Shown piece after piece: positions 31,542 to 41,934 of a DNA stretch of 64,000 nucleotides (the first letter of the stretch is position 1; each line of letters opens with the position of its first letter). Made by a program: the position numbers and the translations under genes. The notes under the pieces are model-generated. The model was not told the DNA's origin. It saw nothing but the letters and a program-made list of their open reading frames with translations, and searched no databases. Where the stretch lies: positions 2,232,001-2,296,000 of the forward strand of contig JAPEIS010000010.1 in assembly GCA_029531795.1 (NCBI GenBank), in the 5' to 3' direction. This DNA comes from Sclerotinia nivalis (lineage: Eukaryota > Ascomycota > Leotiomycetes > Helotiales > Sclerotiniaceae).

Positions 31542-32320
31542 TTATACTCTAACATTCCTGCCCTCCTTCTCCACAACCTTAACCAAGTCCTTATAGACAT
31601 CCTTGAATTCTTCCTCGCCCTCGATCTTCTCGGCCTTCTTTGCGCCCGACCTCGCTTCTGTGACCATTACCACACTCGTAGGTCTCTTTGTGTTGCCTGC
31701 TGCTCCTAACTCGGCTCTGCTGGTTACGAAGATGTATGGTACGTTGTGATCTTCGCACAAGATTGGAATGTGAGAGATGACATCCATTGGCGAAATATCT
31801 GCGGCGAGGATAACGACACCAGGGAAAGCTATATTGCTGGCACCTTGAGGAGATTTGCGTAGAGCTTTAACGACTTCCTTTACACCACGCTTGAGAGTTT
31901 TGTTTTTGGCAGCTACGACCAGACACACCAATTAGTATTTTTTCCTTATCGAAAAGAATGCGTCTACATTGTGAACGGCGCAAAAATTGGAAAGAGGAAA
32001 GAGCGAATTGGTTTACCTTTCTTAACACTTTTAAGCACCTTCTTTGCAACCTTTTCATCGGCCAATGGGTTTGCGAATGGAACCAAAGCTCCTACTGGTT
32101 TGATTTCGGGAGCTGCACCTTCCTTATCCTCCCCAATTACAATGTCCATGACTTCGATGGCCTCGGGCTCCTTAGTAACTTCGGCAATGGCAGCAGCTAC
32201 ATTGTCTTCACTAAGCTTGACCTTCTTGTCCTTCTTGGAAGATTTCTTGACACCGTCGACCTCACTTCTCTTCTCCTTCTTCTCCTTCTTGTCGCGTTTT
32301 TCGGATTTATCTTTGCCCAT
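31542..32320 (-). CDS. NHP2: H/ACA snoRNP protein NHP2 (L7Ae family)
   Basis: Exons are 32320-32017 and 31912-31542 (224 residues). Residues 1-40 are a Lys/Glu/Asp-rich nuclear-type leader (MGKDKSEKRDKKEKKEKRSE), much longer than in yeast NHP2 (156 residues). The L7Ae/L30e fold follows: PFANPLADEKVAKKVLK, the RNA-contacting KNKTLKRGVKEVVKALRK, GVVILAADISPMDVISHI, and CEDHNVPYIFV. The 104-base intron is needed to join KKVLKSVKK to AAKNKTLKRG. NHP2 is one of four core H/ACA proteins guiding rRNA pseudouridylation and is part of telomerase RNP in some eukaryotes. Confidence 0.95.
31913..32016 (-). other. Intron of NHP2
   Basis: GTAAAC donor at 32,016, TACTAATT branch site and CGTAG acceptor ending at 31,913; phase 1. 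Confidence 0.9.
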
Positions 32321-32890
32321 TATGAATATTCTTAACTTCTACTTTCGAAAGAATATTTAATGTATAATACAAAATTGTTGGTGGTGGGAATTGGATAATT
32401 TTGTTGTTTTGCGATGAAATTCAAGCTTGAGGGTTCAGAACTTTTTTACAAAATGTTCGGCGGGTCAGTTCGCACTAGGCTACATCGGGAGCTGCTATAA
32501 AAACTTATAAAATGCATGCCTGGCCAAATGGAATTGATAAAATGACCTGGGTATTTTATTTTGACAATTAGTATCAAAAGGTTTGACATAAGATTTTTGG
32601 ATTTCTTCACGGGTGTGGAAATTTCTATCATATCTTGCTCTATTCTTGACCTCATTCATATCCGAATCATCACGTCGAAATTCCTTCACAGATAGCAACA
32701 AGTTACACGCTGCCTGCTTGAATAGAGATAGTTTCTAAGAACCATGCATTGAAAAATCCCAGTCTAATACTGTACACCCCAATTTTGTTCCTCGACTTTC
32801 CCATAGCCACCAAACTTCTTCAATTTTGGAGGATCAGCGAAAGAGCAACACCAAATACTGCTTAGTATGTGGCCATGTACTTTCCAGGCT
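32321..32890. other. Intergenic region between NHP2 and QCR8
   Basis: 570 bases covering the NHP2 promoter and the QCR8 3' end (both genes on the minus strand). Nothing specific is recognised. Confidence 0.5.
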
Positions 32891-33596
32891 CTATTCCTCC
32901 CCACCACCATATTCCAATCTTCCTGGCTTAGAGTTCAGGTATTCATTTCTACCGAAAGTAGTTAGAACGTAGTATAGGTTGTATCGCCAACAACTAGACA
33001 AACCTCTCAATAGCCCATTCCATGGCAGTGTATGCAATAATAAATGGTGGTGCAACGTAAAGAACTTGGCCACGGAATCGTCTCCAGGTGTTGAAGATAG
33101 CTGCGTTGAAAGCGCCGGCAAAGGGACGTTGTCGATTGGAGCTGAGTGCGTATGATGCGACACCCTTCTGGGGTTGGGAGCCTGGTTATCCCACTATCAG
33201 TCAACTGTTCCTGCTCGTTTCTCGGTCCCGCAATTCATCTCATTCTGTCAATTTCCGCTCAGGCGATCCGATTTTCATCTCCTCCTTGACCTCGTCAAAT
33301 CTCCATTTGCGTCTCGCTGGGTTCGTGTGTGTCGACATTATGTGCCAAATGTTGCTGGAAAAAAACAGGAATGTCGGGCAATCATAGGGAACGATCTCTA
33401 GACTCACCCAAGTTACCCCATCCACCAAGGTATCTGTAGAAATAAACATTAGCATGCCATTTATGTTAAAAGCCATACCGTGAAGACCCGTGAAGATTCT
33501 TTCTCATTCACAACGGAGACCCGGGTGAAATACTCACTTTCCATACTTTCCAACCTCTCCATCACCACCAGATCTAAGAATTGAAGTAGGTTTCAT
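32891..33596 (-). CDS. QCR8: Cytochrome bc1 complex subunit 8 (ubiquinol-binding protein)
   Basis: Four exons: 33596-33538, 33433-33408, 33181-33004 and 32948-32891, giving 106 residues with consistent phases. After splicing the sequence has the family signature: GKYLGGWGNLG, then QKGVASYALSSNRQRPF, then FNTWRRFRGQVLYV, a hydrophobic membrane helix (APPFIIAYTAMEWAI) and the short charged tail NEYLNSKPGR. Yeast Qcr8 (94 residues) has the same layout. The second exon is only 26 bases. No single open frame covers the gene, so it is easily missed. The subunit sits in the inner membrane within complex III. It is head-to-head with PHB1. Confidence 0.93.
32949..33003 (-). other. Intron 3 of QCR8
   Basis: GTTTGT donor, TTCTAACTAC branch and GGTAG acceptor; 55 bases; phase 2. 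Confidence 0.85.
33182..33407 (-). other. Intron 2 of QCR8
   Basis: GTGAGT donor, TTGACTGA branch-like site and TAACCAG acceptor; 226 bases, the longest coding intron in the window. Confidence 0.85.
33434..33537 (-). other. Intron 1 of QCR8
   Basis: GTGAGT donor, GCTAATG branch and TCTACAG acceptor; 104 bases; phase 2. Confidence 0.9.
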
Positions 33597-33859
33597 TTTG
33601 AAAGTCTGAATGCCAACTGAAGATTCAATGAGTAGGTATTATTCTTGAAAACAGAAGTTCTGATCCAAGAAGTCGGACATCGGGTCATTATCGCCAAGCA
33701 ATCATCCAATTATCCTTGTCGCTACTAGCGCGAAATTCCTCCAAAAATGTCAAGCTGCAATGAGGAGCCTCAACTCCGCACTGAGCTTCTAGATATCCCG
33801 CCTTCGAAAAGTACATCTCGCACATCTCCATTTCCACTACTCACAAGACAATATACAAA
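33597..33859. promoter_or_regulatory. Compact bidirectional promoter of QCR8 and PHB1
   Basis: 263 bases lie between the divergent start codons. Both products reside in the mitochondrial inner membrane. No transcription factor site can be named from sequence alone. Confidence 0.6.
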
Positions 33860-34751
33860 ATGGCGCAATCTTTGAATAACCTTTACAAGCTTATCGTTCC
33901 CCTAGGAATCGGTGCTGCTGCCATTCAGTCCTCTATGTATGATGTTAAGGGTGGCTCTCGAGCAGTTATCTTCGATCGTTTGTCCGGAGTCAAGGAAACA
34001 GTCGTCAATGAGGGTACACATTTTCTAATTCCTTGGTTGCAAAGAAGTATCATCTATGATGTACGCACGAAGCCAAGAAATATTTCAACGACAACTGGAA
34101 GTAAGGATATGCAAATGGTCAGCTTGACATTGAGAGTTCTACATAGACCTGAGGTTCAACAACTACCTAAAATCTACCAGGTTTGTCGCCGGTCTTTCCA
34201 TGTTTGTAAGTAGTTTAAATACTAATATGCAGTAGAACTTGGGTCAAGATTATGATGAGAGAGTTCTTCCATCCATCGGAAACGAAGTCCTCAAGTCCAT
34301 CGTCGCTCAGTTCGATGCAGCCGAACTTATCACCCAACGTGAAGCAGTCAGCAACCGTATTCGATCGGATCTCCTAAAGCGTGCCCAAGAATTCAACATC
34401 GCACTTGAAGATGTCTCAATTACCCACATGACATTCGGTAAAGAGTTCACTCGCGCCGTCGAACAAAAGCAGATCGCTCAACAGGATGCCGAAAGAGCGA
34501 GATTCATTGTCGAGAAGGCAGAACAGGAAAGACAGGCAAATGTCATCCGCGCAGAGGGTGAAGCAGAGAGTGCAGACACTATTAGCAAGGCTGTTGCAAA
34601 GGCAGGAGATGGTTTGATCATGATCAGAAGAATTGAGGCCAGTAGAGAGATTGCGCAGACGTTGGCAAGTAATCCTAATGTCACTTACCTGCCCGGTGGT
34701 GGTGAGGGTGGTAAAGAAGGTGGTGGAAAGTTTTTGCTTGGCTTGAGATGA
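33860..34751 (+). CDS. PHB1: Prohibitin-1
   Basis: Exons are 33860-34180 and 34236-34751 (278 residues). A hydrophobic N-terminal segment ([15 protein letters not shown]) anchors the protein. The SPFH/prohibitin domain follows: [64 protein letters not shown], then the coiled-coil region with [13 protein letters not shown]. The tail is Gly-rich ([11 protein letters not shown]), ending LGLR. PHB1 forms a ring with PHB2 in the inner membrane and affects m-AAA protease activity and respiratory complex stability. The splice acceptor must be CAGTAG|AAC rather than CAG|TAG, because the latter would give an immediate stop. Confidence 0.97.
34181..34235 (+). other. Intron of PHB1
   Basis: GTTTGT donor, ACTAATA branch and GCAGTAG acceptor; 55 bases, phase 0. 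The first AG of the acceptor region must be skipped to avoid a stop codon. Confidence 0.9.
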
Positions 34752-36060
34752 TTATGACTATTGGGACCAATGTGGAATGGAATTAAATGAAAAAAGCGGA
34801 AATGAATCTTCTGTGTACTATTAGGAATTAGGAACATATAATATCCCCTCTGAGCTGGAAAAGCGCCCTCCCTGTTGTACTTTATACGTGGTATGTGCCC
34901 TTTGCTGTTTGTTGTTCCACTTTGTGCTTATTTCTCTTATATGCATCAAGCAAAGTGCGATCAGGAAATGAATGCCAATAGCTCTGACTTCCACTATATG
35001 CACATCACATAAGCAAAGTTGGAGTCAATCTGGTTGCGCCTTTCGGACAAGAGATACAATTTAGATACAGTCTCCCGCCGCCTTCCGCCATACCCTCATC
35101 CTAACATTCCAAGTTGTTTTACTCTTCCCCATGGCCTCTTCCCTCTCTTTCTTTATCATTCCAAACGGTACCAGAATGAATTTTTTGAAAGACATTGTCC
35201 TATCTTAATCTCGTCCTCAACTCGAAAGACTAATCCACGAGAATTATTACATTATTCCATGCCAAATCTCAAACCAAGAATCTAAACAAGATCGTTTAAT
35301 ACAAATAATGATAGTTGTTCTGCTATTCGAAGTGCTCAATATAGTAAAATAGCAATACATGGTTACTTAAGATTGACTTGGGATTGAACTTTCCAGCCAA
35401 TGTCATCTTAAATCGTTCGAGTATCCGGATACTGCTTTCCCTACAGATATCTACTGTCTGTGAAACAATTCTTGGGCCATTTGAAATGTTGATGGTTTGT
35501 TTATACAGAAAAACCAACAGTTACCAAGGGGATATGTAAGCTGGCACACAGAGGCTGGTGGGGCACATATTTGTTGTCGTTGTTGGACCTATGTTGGAGT
35601 TAGTATCGGCACCTCGATATCGAAGTCTGTTGGCACAATATGTTCAGATATTGTGCAATTTGATCGTTTTCACGTCAATTGTGTCGTCCGGCCATGAAGT
35701 ATCTTTCTCCTCCTTAATATAATAGTTTGTTCCAGTGGGCTTTAAGTCTTTATAGATGTTTAGCTCATTCATGGAATTTTTAGATAGCATTCCCTAGTGG
35801 AGACTCATTTAGATATGACTTTATGTGCAAAGGTCGTTCCCAACAAAAGGCAACTTTTTACACCTTCCATAACTGGGTCGTAGCCGATCCCGGTTATGGA
35901 CCATGCTACTCTAGGTTACATTATCGAGATAGTATACATTCTATCTTATATCATTCTCCTGCCTTCTGATTTCCAAAGATAATATATACATGATCTTCCG
36001 TTACTTTCTTCTGTTAAACATAACTGTGTTTACATTTGCTTCTCTTGTGCAGAATCAGTT
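34752..36060. other. Intergenic region between PHB1 and the P450
   Basis: 1.3 kb without a supported gene. It includes an imperfect inverted repeat at 35,867-35,899 (arms CCATAACTGGG and CCCGGTTATGG, 11-base loop) of unknown meaning and becomes AT-rich toward the P450. Confidence 0.55.
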
Positions 36061-36468
36061 ATGCATTTCATAATCGGGGTCCTACTTTATACTGTTTTTA
36101 TCAGTCTATTTGTATATTTTCGTCAAAAATGTAATTCGTATCGTGCTTTTGAGGCTGCTGCCAAGCAGTATGGCTGTAAAAGGGCCAAGAAATACCCTCA
36201 CCATGACTCAATCTGGGGTACTGACCTAGTGAGGGAGAGAACGAAGGCCGTTGGCGAAGGTCGTCAAATGGGCTTGTTCATGGAACAAATCAACAAGATC
36301 GGAAAGACTTTTGAGGAAAATTTCTTTGGTACCAAAGTTATCAATACCGTAGAAGTTCGTAACATACAGCAAGTTTGTGCTCTTGCCTTCGAAGATTATG
36401 GAAAGCCAGCTCAAAACTTCTTCAAATCATTTCTGGGTGATGGAGTTCTCTCGCTAGATGGTAAAGCA

Positions 36469-36526
36469 GTAAGTTCAACCATGCCTCATGTACTCATTCT
36501 CAGTAGATGCTGATCAAATCCACTAG
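36469..36526 (+). other. Intron 1 of the P450 gene
   Basis: GTAAGT donor and CACTAG acceptor; 58 bases; phase 0; joins DGKA to WKHSR. Confidence 0.8.
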
Positions 36527-36676
36527 TGGAAGCATTCCAGAGATATCGTAAAGCGCATCTTTTCTAGATCAGAACTTTCCGATTTAGATACCCTCGGTTT
36601 CCATGTCGATAGATTCCTTGATCTCGTTCCAAGTGATGGGAGCACAACCAATCTTCAAGAACCACTGCATAACTTG

Positions 36677-36731
36677 GTAAGGCGCAACACATTCGAGTGG
36701 ATCTATGGAATATTGATGCAATGTGATTCAG
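36677..36731 (+). other. Intron 2 of the P450 gene
   Basis: GTAAGG donor and GATTCAG acceptor; 55 bases; phase 0. Confidence 0.75.
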
Positions 36732-37426
36732 TTTCTTGATCTTTCAACCGAGTTTCTTTTTTGGGCAATCTATCGATGCGCAACTGCCTCATGATCCAAA
36801 CCATTCTAAGGATTTACTCGAAGCCTTCAATGGTGCCCTTGCGGGTGTGGGCAAACGGCGATTAGCAGGAAAGCTCCAATTTCTTTACTTCCTCGACAAA
36901 AGCTGGAAGAGAGATGTCAAGGAGGTTTACACTTATGTCGATACGCATGTCAAACGAGCGCTTGATGAGGGGCCCTCCGAGAAGAAGGGTACCAGCGGTG
37001 GACGTGTAACTCGTCGACACATTCTCCTCAATGAAATGGTCCAGCAAATCAAGGACCCTATTGAACTCCGCTACCAGCGTATGAATGTTTTCATGCCTGG
37101 ACGTGACACAACTTCGGTACTCGTTGCGAACTGCCTGTTTCATCTTGCAAGGAATCCAGAGATATGGACTCAACTTCGAGCTGAAAGTGTTGCGCTCGGT
37201 GAACAGCCTCTTGCCTTCGAGCTCTTGAAGTCACTGCATTCCTTTCGACATGTTCTCTATGAAAAACTTCGTCTTCAAGGCCCTGCGGGCTGTTCCCAAC
37301 GTCTCGCGCTCAAGAACACCATTCTTCCGCTGGGTGGCGGCCCAGACGGCAAGTCCCCTCTGCTTGTAGAGCAGAGAGATGTGGCTGCTCTCAACATCTG
37401 GGGTCCTAATCATGATAAGGATATTT

Positions 37427-37564
37427 GTAAGTATTGCCTATTCCTTCGTATTCCGAATGTTTTTGTCCGAAAAATGGATCATCATTTTCCGATCTGATAC
37501 CAGATCTTGACTTTTGCCATAAATATCTAGAGTGAAGACGACTACTGACATTTGGCATTCATAG
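37427..37564 (+). other. Intron 3 of the P450 gene
   Basis: GTAAGT donor and TTCATAG acceptor; 138 bases; splits a Trp codon to give HDKDIWGNDVDEF. Confidence 0.8.
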
Positions 37565-37833
37565 GGGGCAATGATGTTGATGAATTTAAGCCACAAAGAT
37601 TCATCGATAAAAAAATGGGTTGGGATTTTACTCTCTTCCTTGGTGGTCCTCGCATCTGTCCTGCCCAGCAACAGGTACTTACACAGTCTGTGTATCTGCT
37701 GGTAAGAATGACAAGAAGGTTTGCTAGGATTGAGAATAGGGACCAGGTTTTGGAGTATGTTGAGATGGTAAGAATGACTACGGAGAGCCGCAACAGGGTT
37801 AAAGTTACACTATTCGCTTCGGAAGTAGAATAA

Positions 37834-38862
37834 ATCAACCATCACTCTAAATACATACATTAGTATATAGTAAGGCACCCTCTTAATAAAAGGTTAAAAG
37901 CATAAATTTACCGGATTTCAATCCTGATTTTCTCTAATAATGACATTCCAGAGACGAGTAGTATTCCCTGTACTGGACCTGCGAGGCATCGTGGCTATGG
38001 TGTAGATATGGAACAGAAAATATTTGATTGTTAAGAGAAGAAAAAATCGAATCACGAGAAAAGATCCGTCATTTACAATCTTCCTGTGCATAGCATTTCT
38101 ACCTTCGGAAGCCAACAGAATTATCAATTATATATAATCATTCAACCGCTCAGTCATGATCAACATTGCTGTTTACTCAACTGTGGCGTTGACGTACTAG
38201 GGTAGGTACTGCGCCACTCGCAACATAGGGCATTACTTCTCGTGACGCGGAGAAAAAAAACCGAACACAAACATTCAAATTTGAATTAAGACTTTGAAAA
38301 GTATTCAAATTTGAAGAACTATATGGTCATGGTATCTGAACCGGCATATTGAAAAGTATTCAAACCCGGAGGATCGTTTATTGACAAATCTAAAATGGAA
38401 GTGGAAGAGTGGAGAGTTGTTATGAGGCCTACTCGAATTTGGTGTTGGATTTTTCCCTAGCCGCGAGAGGATTCTATTAGATATTAAAATCAATGAAATA
38501 GTTTGTAGGAATTAAATAAGTAGGAACTTTGGTGATATTAGCCCAAGTAAGCCCAAGTAAGCAAGTAAGCCCAAGTAGGAGCTGATCATACGTATCTAGT
38601 AGGCATCCAAGGAACGTAGGTTGTGTCCTACCATTATTCCGATAGCTCGGCGGAGGAACAAGGAACAAGAAAGATGACAACAGACATGAGCATTTAAATC
38701 TATTAATTCCCTCTATTGCACATCCTCGTGTCGAGTTCAACCAATTTCTTTACATTTCCCATTTGCCCAAAAACAACCAACGCGGTACAACAAGGTCCTT
38801 GAGCAAAAACGCATCATATTTTTGACTGCCGGCCGATCCACCTTCATACCTCAATACCCAAT
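37834..38862. other. Intergenic region with short repeats
   Basis: About 1 kb. Two related copies of GAAAAGTATTCAAA occur near 38,300 and 38,350, with ATTCAAATTTGAA palindromes at about 38,275 and 38,303. An AAGTAAGCCC repeat lies at 38,543-38,577. No gene is supported. Confidence 0.55.
38543..38577. repeat. Short AAGTAAGCCC tandem repeat
   Basis: Three to four units of an AGCCCAAGTA-type 10-base repeat, one shortened. Confidence 0.8.
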
Positions 38863-39540
38863 ATGAAAGTGGTTCTCTCTGGTAGTACAGGATACATTGG
38901 GGGTGAAGTTCTTACCCAATGTCTGAATCATCCATCCATAACTTCTGTTGTTGTCCTCACTCGTCGAGATCCTGAAGGCGCGGCCGAAAACCCTAAAGTC
39001 AAAGTTATTGTTGTGAAAGACTTCATGTCGTATGATGAGTCTACTACCAGCGAATTGAAAACTGCCGATGCCGCTATTTGGTGTTTGGGCACATATAATG
39101 GGGATGAAAAAGTCGATATTGAATATCCTCTCACATTTATCAGGGCAATCAAAACACGGCCTCTTGGGTCAACACAATTTCGATACGTCCAACTGGGCGG
39201 TGCCTTTACGGTACCACCTCTGGAAGAAGGTCGAGAAGAACGGTCCTTGTGGTACTATGCTAGCGGACGTCGAATTAGAGGCGCAGCAGAGGCAAGGGTT
39301 ATGGAGTCTTCGGAAGATGGCGCCCAGGGTGCATTCACGGTTTACCTCGTCAAGCCAGGAGCAGTTCTGCCCAGAAGAGGAGCCATTCTTCAGTGCATCT
39401 TGGGTAGCTCTTTATCCATCGGGATTGGTCATCTTGGAGCCACGATGGTCGACCTGGCGGTGCAGGGAAACGACAAAAGAGTGTTCCAGAACAACGACAT
39501 TTATCTTCATAAGCCTACTCTTGAAACCCAAATACAATAG
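38863..39540 (+). CDS. NAD(P)-binding Rossmann-fold protein, atypical SDR (HTATIP2-like)
   Basis: Single exon, 225 residues. The N-terminus is a classic dinucleotide-binding strand-loop-helix: MKVVLSGSTGYIGGEVL with GxxGxxG. It continues with SVVVLTRRDP (second strand with Arg residues that would favour NADP), AAIWCLGTYNGD (third/fourth strand), FRYVQLGGAF and a Tyr-containing active-site region (WYYASGRRIRGAAEARV) lacking the usual YxxxK spacing. This is the pattern of small atypical short-chain dehydrogenase/epimerase-like proteins such as HTATIP2. The substrate is unknown. It is the last intact gene before the AT-rich transposon block, whose border lies less than 200 bases from its stop codon. 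Confidence 0.8.
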   Translation: MKVVLSGSTGYIGGEVLTQCLNHPSITSVVVLTRRDPEGAAENPKVKVIVVKDFMSYDESTTSELKTADAAIWCLGTYNGDEKVDIEYPLTFIRAIKTRPLGSTQFRYVQLGGAFTVPPLEEGREERSLWYYASGRRIRGAAEARVMESSEDGAQGAFTVYLVKPGAVLPRRGAILQCILGSSLSIGIGHLGATMVDLAVQGNDKRVFQNNDIYLHKPTLETQIQ

Positions 39541-40199
39541 TCCTTTCCATCTCCTCATTCCTTCCAAGCCATGGCAGATGACCAAATCACTACAGATTGT
39601 CTCATTTACTTCATGCCCTGAATTACACTTACTTCTAAGGTTTCTCTCCTTCATTTATTAGTCTTTCTCTCTATATATTCATCAAGAGATCATATAGTCT
39701 AGACTTTCAATCTATAGAGATACTTTCCATTAGTTTATATATAATATATGATTAGAGTATCAATTATAATATAGTAAATACTCCGAATAACAATTTTTTT
39801 AAATTTCGATACTCTATATAACAATTAGTAATATTACTTTTGATCTCAAATATTATTTAAGTATAGATCTATAAATAGATTTATAAATCAAACTTTAATA
39901 TATAAAAATATTAATTCAAGATTCATATCTAAATTAATTTAAATTCAAATCTCAATAAAAAAGAATAAATTTTAATAGAATTTTATTAATATAAAAATAA
40001 ATTATAAAATATTTCAAATCGTGAAAATTCAATTAATTATTATTTTTGTTATATTCGACAATATTAAATAAGATTTTATTAATAAATAATCTATAAAGCT
40101 ATAAATTATTATAAAAAATTATATTAATTTTGTTCCGAATCTGAATACGAATCAAAGGAAAGCCGAAAACGGGCTGATATCGAAGGATTTTATATATTA
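39541..40199. other. Border of the AT-rich block
   Basis: Base composition changes from mixed to strongly AT-rich at about 39,700. The stretch has no supported gene or repeat; it could be decayed transposon sequence. Confidence 0.6.
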
Positions 40200-41015
40200 A
40201 ATCAAGCACTCTAGTTTCCGACCATCCCTTCATTCCAATCACCATTTTATACCAAAAACTACGATTTTCATCTATTAATAATTTTACAATGAATTAATAT
40301 AATTAAATGAACTTTTAATTATGAACTTTTTATATGAATACAAAGAAATATTGAGAATTTCAGATTTTTTTCAATTTTTTTTCGTGAAAATATTAAAGGT
40401 TGAATTTTCAATTTTTAATTTGTATATAATTTATATACAAATTTAAAAAATATAAAATCTTGAATAGTTTTTCAACAAAAATTATTAAAAATAAAATAGT
40501 AATTTTTATAAAATCCTTGAAATATATTATATAAAATAGATTTAATTTTAAAATTTTATTTTTTATAAATAATGTTTTATTATCAATTGAATATTTATTT
40601 ATATAAAATTTTATATAGAATAAAATACAAATATTAATAAAAGATTATTTATAAATTATTTTATATAATAATTTGATTCATTCTATATATTATTATTCAA
40701 ATATTTCAAAAAAATTAATAGTTTATTTTTAATTATTTTTGTTGAAAAGTTATTTAAGATTTTGATGATTTTTCAATTTGTATATAAATTATATACAAAT
40801 TAAAATTCGAAAATTCAATCATTAATATCTCATCGAAAAAATTTATGAAAAATCTAAAATTTTCAAAATTGATTTATATTCCTAAAAAGATTCTATATTC
40901 AAAATTTTATCTAATTATATTCATAAATAAAGAAATTAAAAATGCCAAAAATCGTAATTTTTGATATGGTTGATGATCGGAAACTAGAGGTGGTCGGAAA
41001 CTAGAATAGTTGATT
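40200..41015. mobile_element. Whole-length palindromic (foldback) element, 816 bases, flanked by TA
   Basis: Terminal inverted repeats start AATCAAGCACTCTAGTTTCC on the left and, read from the right end inward, AATCAACTATTCTAGTTTCC. Similarity between the arms continues inward through the TTTGTATATAATTTATATACAAA segment to a perfect central palindrome ATATAAAATTTTATAT (centre between 40,608 and 40,609). The midpoint of the proposed ends is 40,607.5. The element is thus one long imperfect hairpin. TA lies on each side (40,198-40,199 and 41,016-41,017), as for Tc1/mariner/pogo-type insertions. There is no coding capacity. Confidence 0.75.
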
Positions 41016-41017
41016 TA

Positions 41018-41934
41018 GTTTGAAAAATTTTCATTATATATATATACAGGATTCTTTAATAGAATTAAAAAAGACAATGAAAAGTTTTATAATCTTTTTT
41101 AAATCTATTGTTATTCGAATATTAGTCGATTATTTACTATGATTCTTACAAATTTTGATCAAATTTTGAAAAAATTATAAGTGATTTAGTTTCATTTATA
41201 TATCTGTAATATTTTTAAATGCAAATTGAATCATTATTCTTAGAAATTTTATTCAAAATTTTACCTAAATTAATAATTTCTAAAGTATAATAACTAATCA
41301 AAATTATAAATTATAAATCTTTACTAAATAATTTATTTTTCAAAATTTATTCTCAGTACTAATTTTTTTAATTTAATATATTGATTTTTGAAAAATATAA
41401 TTTTTTATAAATTTTATTGATTATTGATATTTATTTAATTTTATATATATTATTATGAAATGATAATTTATATTAGTATATTTCAATTGTTTATATTAAA
41501 TTTCTAAAAAAGAAAAAAGAAAAAATATTAAAAGTTTTTTATATAAATATAATTCAATAGTATTATAATTAAAAAAATTTATTATTGAAATAATTTTTTA
41601 GAAAATTTATTATTATTATTATTATTATTATAAAAGATCAAAAGCAAAGTAATAAAGATTATATAATTTTTTAATTATTTTTTTAGTTAATATAAATATT
41701 TTATTTTTGGTTAATTCGATAAAAACTATTAAAATATAATAAATAAAATAAATAATAATAATATCTATAACAAAAAGATTGAAAATATAAAAAGAAAATC
41801 CAAAAAAGATGGAAAAATTAATAATAAAATCTCAAAAGGAAATAAAAATAAAAATAAAAGAACTTAAAATAATATAAAAAGAAAATTTAATATAAATAAA
41901 TAAAAGTAAATAAAATAATAGAAAAAGAATTCAA
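41018..41934. other. AT-rich stretch between the palindromic element and retrotransposon A
   Basis: About 0.9 kb, almost entirely A and T with an ATT trinucleotide run near 41,610-41,630. No feature beyond composition can be supported. Confidence 0.6.

Larger units (their letters stand above)
36061..37833 (+). pseudogene. CYP52-like cytochrome P450 with a one-base frameshift
   Basis: Exons by signals and homology are 36061-36468, 36527-36676, 36732-37426 and 37565-37833. The N-terminus has a membrane anchor (HFIIGVLLYTVFISLFVYF). P450 landmarks follow: DGVLSLDGKAWKHSR, I-helix PGRDTTSVL, the ExxR-type EKLRLQ, the CYP52-type block GGGPDGKSP, and the haem loop FLGGPRICPAQQ (Cys near residue 449). 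In exon 3 the conserved LDLSTEFLF and GQSID segments lie in different frames; a run of six T at 36,757-36,762 has one base more than the frame requires. Otherwise the predicted length (~506) is normal. CYP52-type enzymes hydroxylate alkanes and fatty acids. Either a recent pseudogene or a homopolymer sequencing error. Confidence 0.75.

Noticed and set aside
35867..35899. Imperfect hairpin as a possible terminator
   Set aside because: It lies over 1 kb from PHB1 and before the P450; rho-independent-type terminators are not relevant to nuclear fungal genes.
41600..41640. ATT repeat and AT-rich tracts as a possible centromere or replication origin
   Set aside because: Composition is explained by RIP-mutated transposons; no independent evidence.
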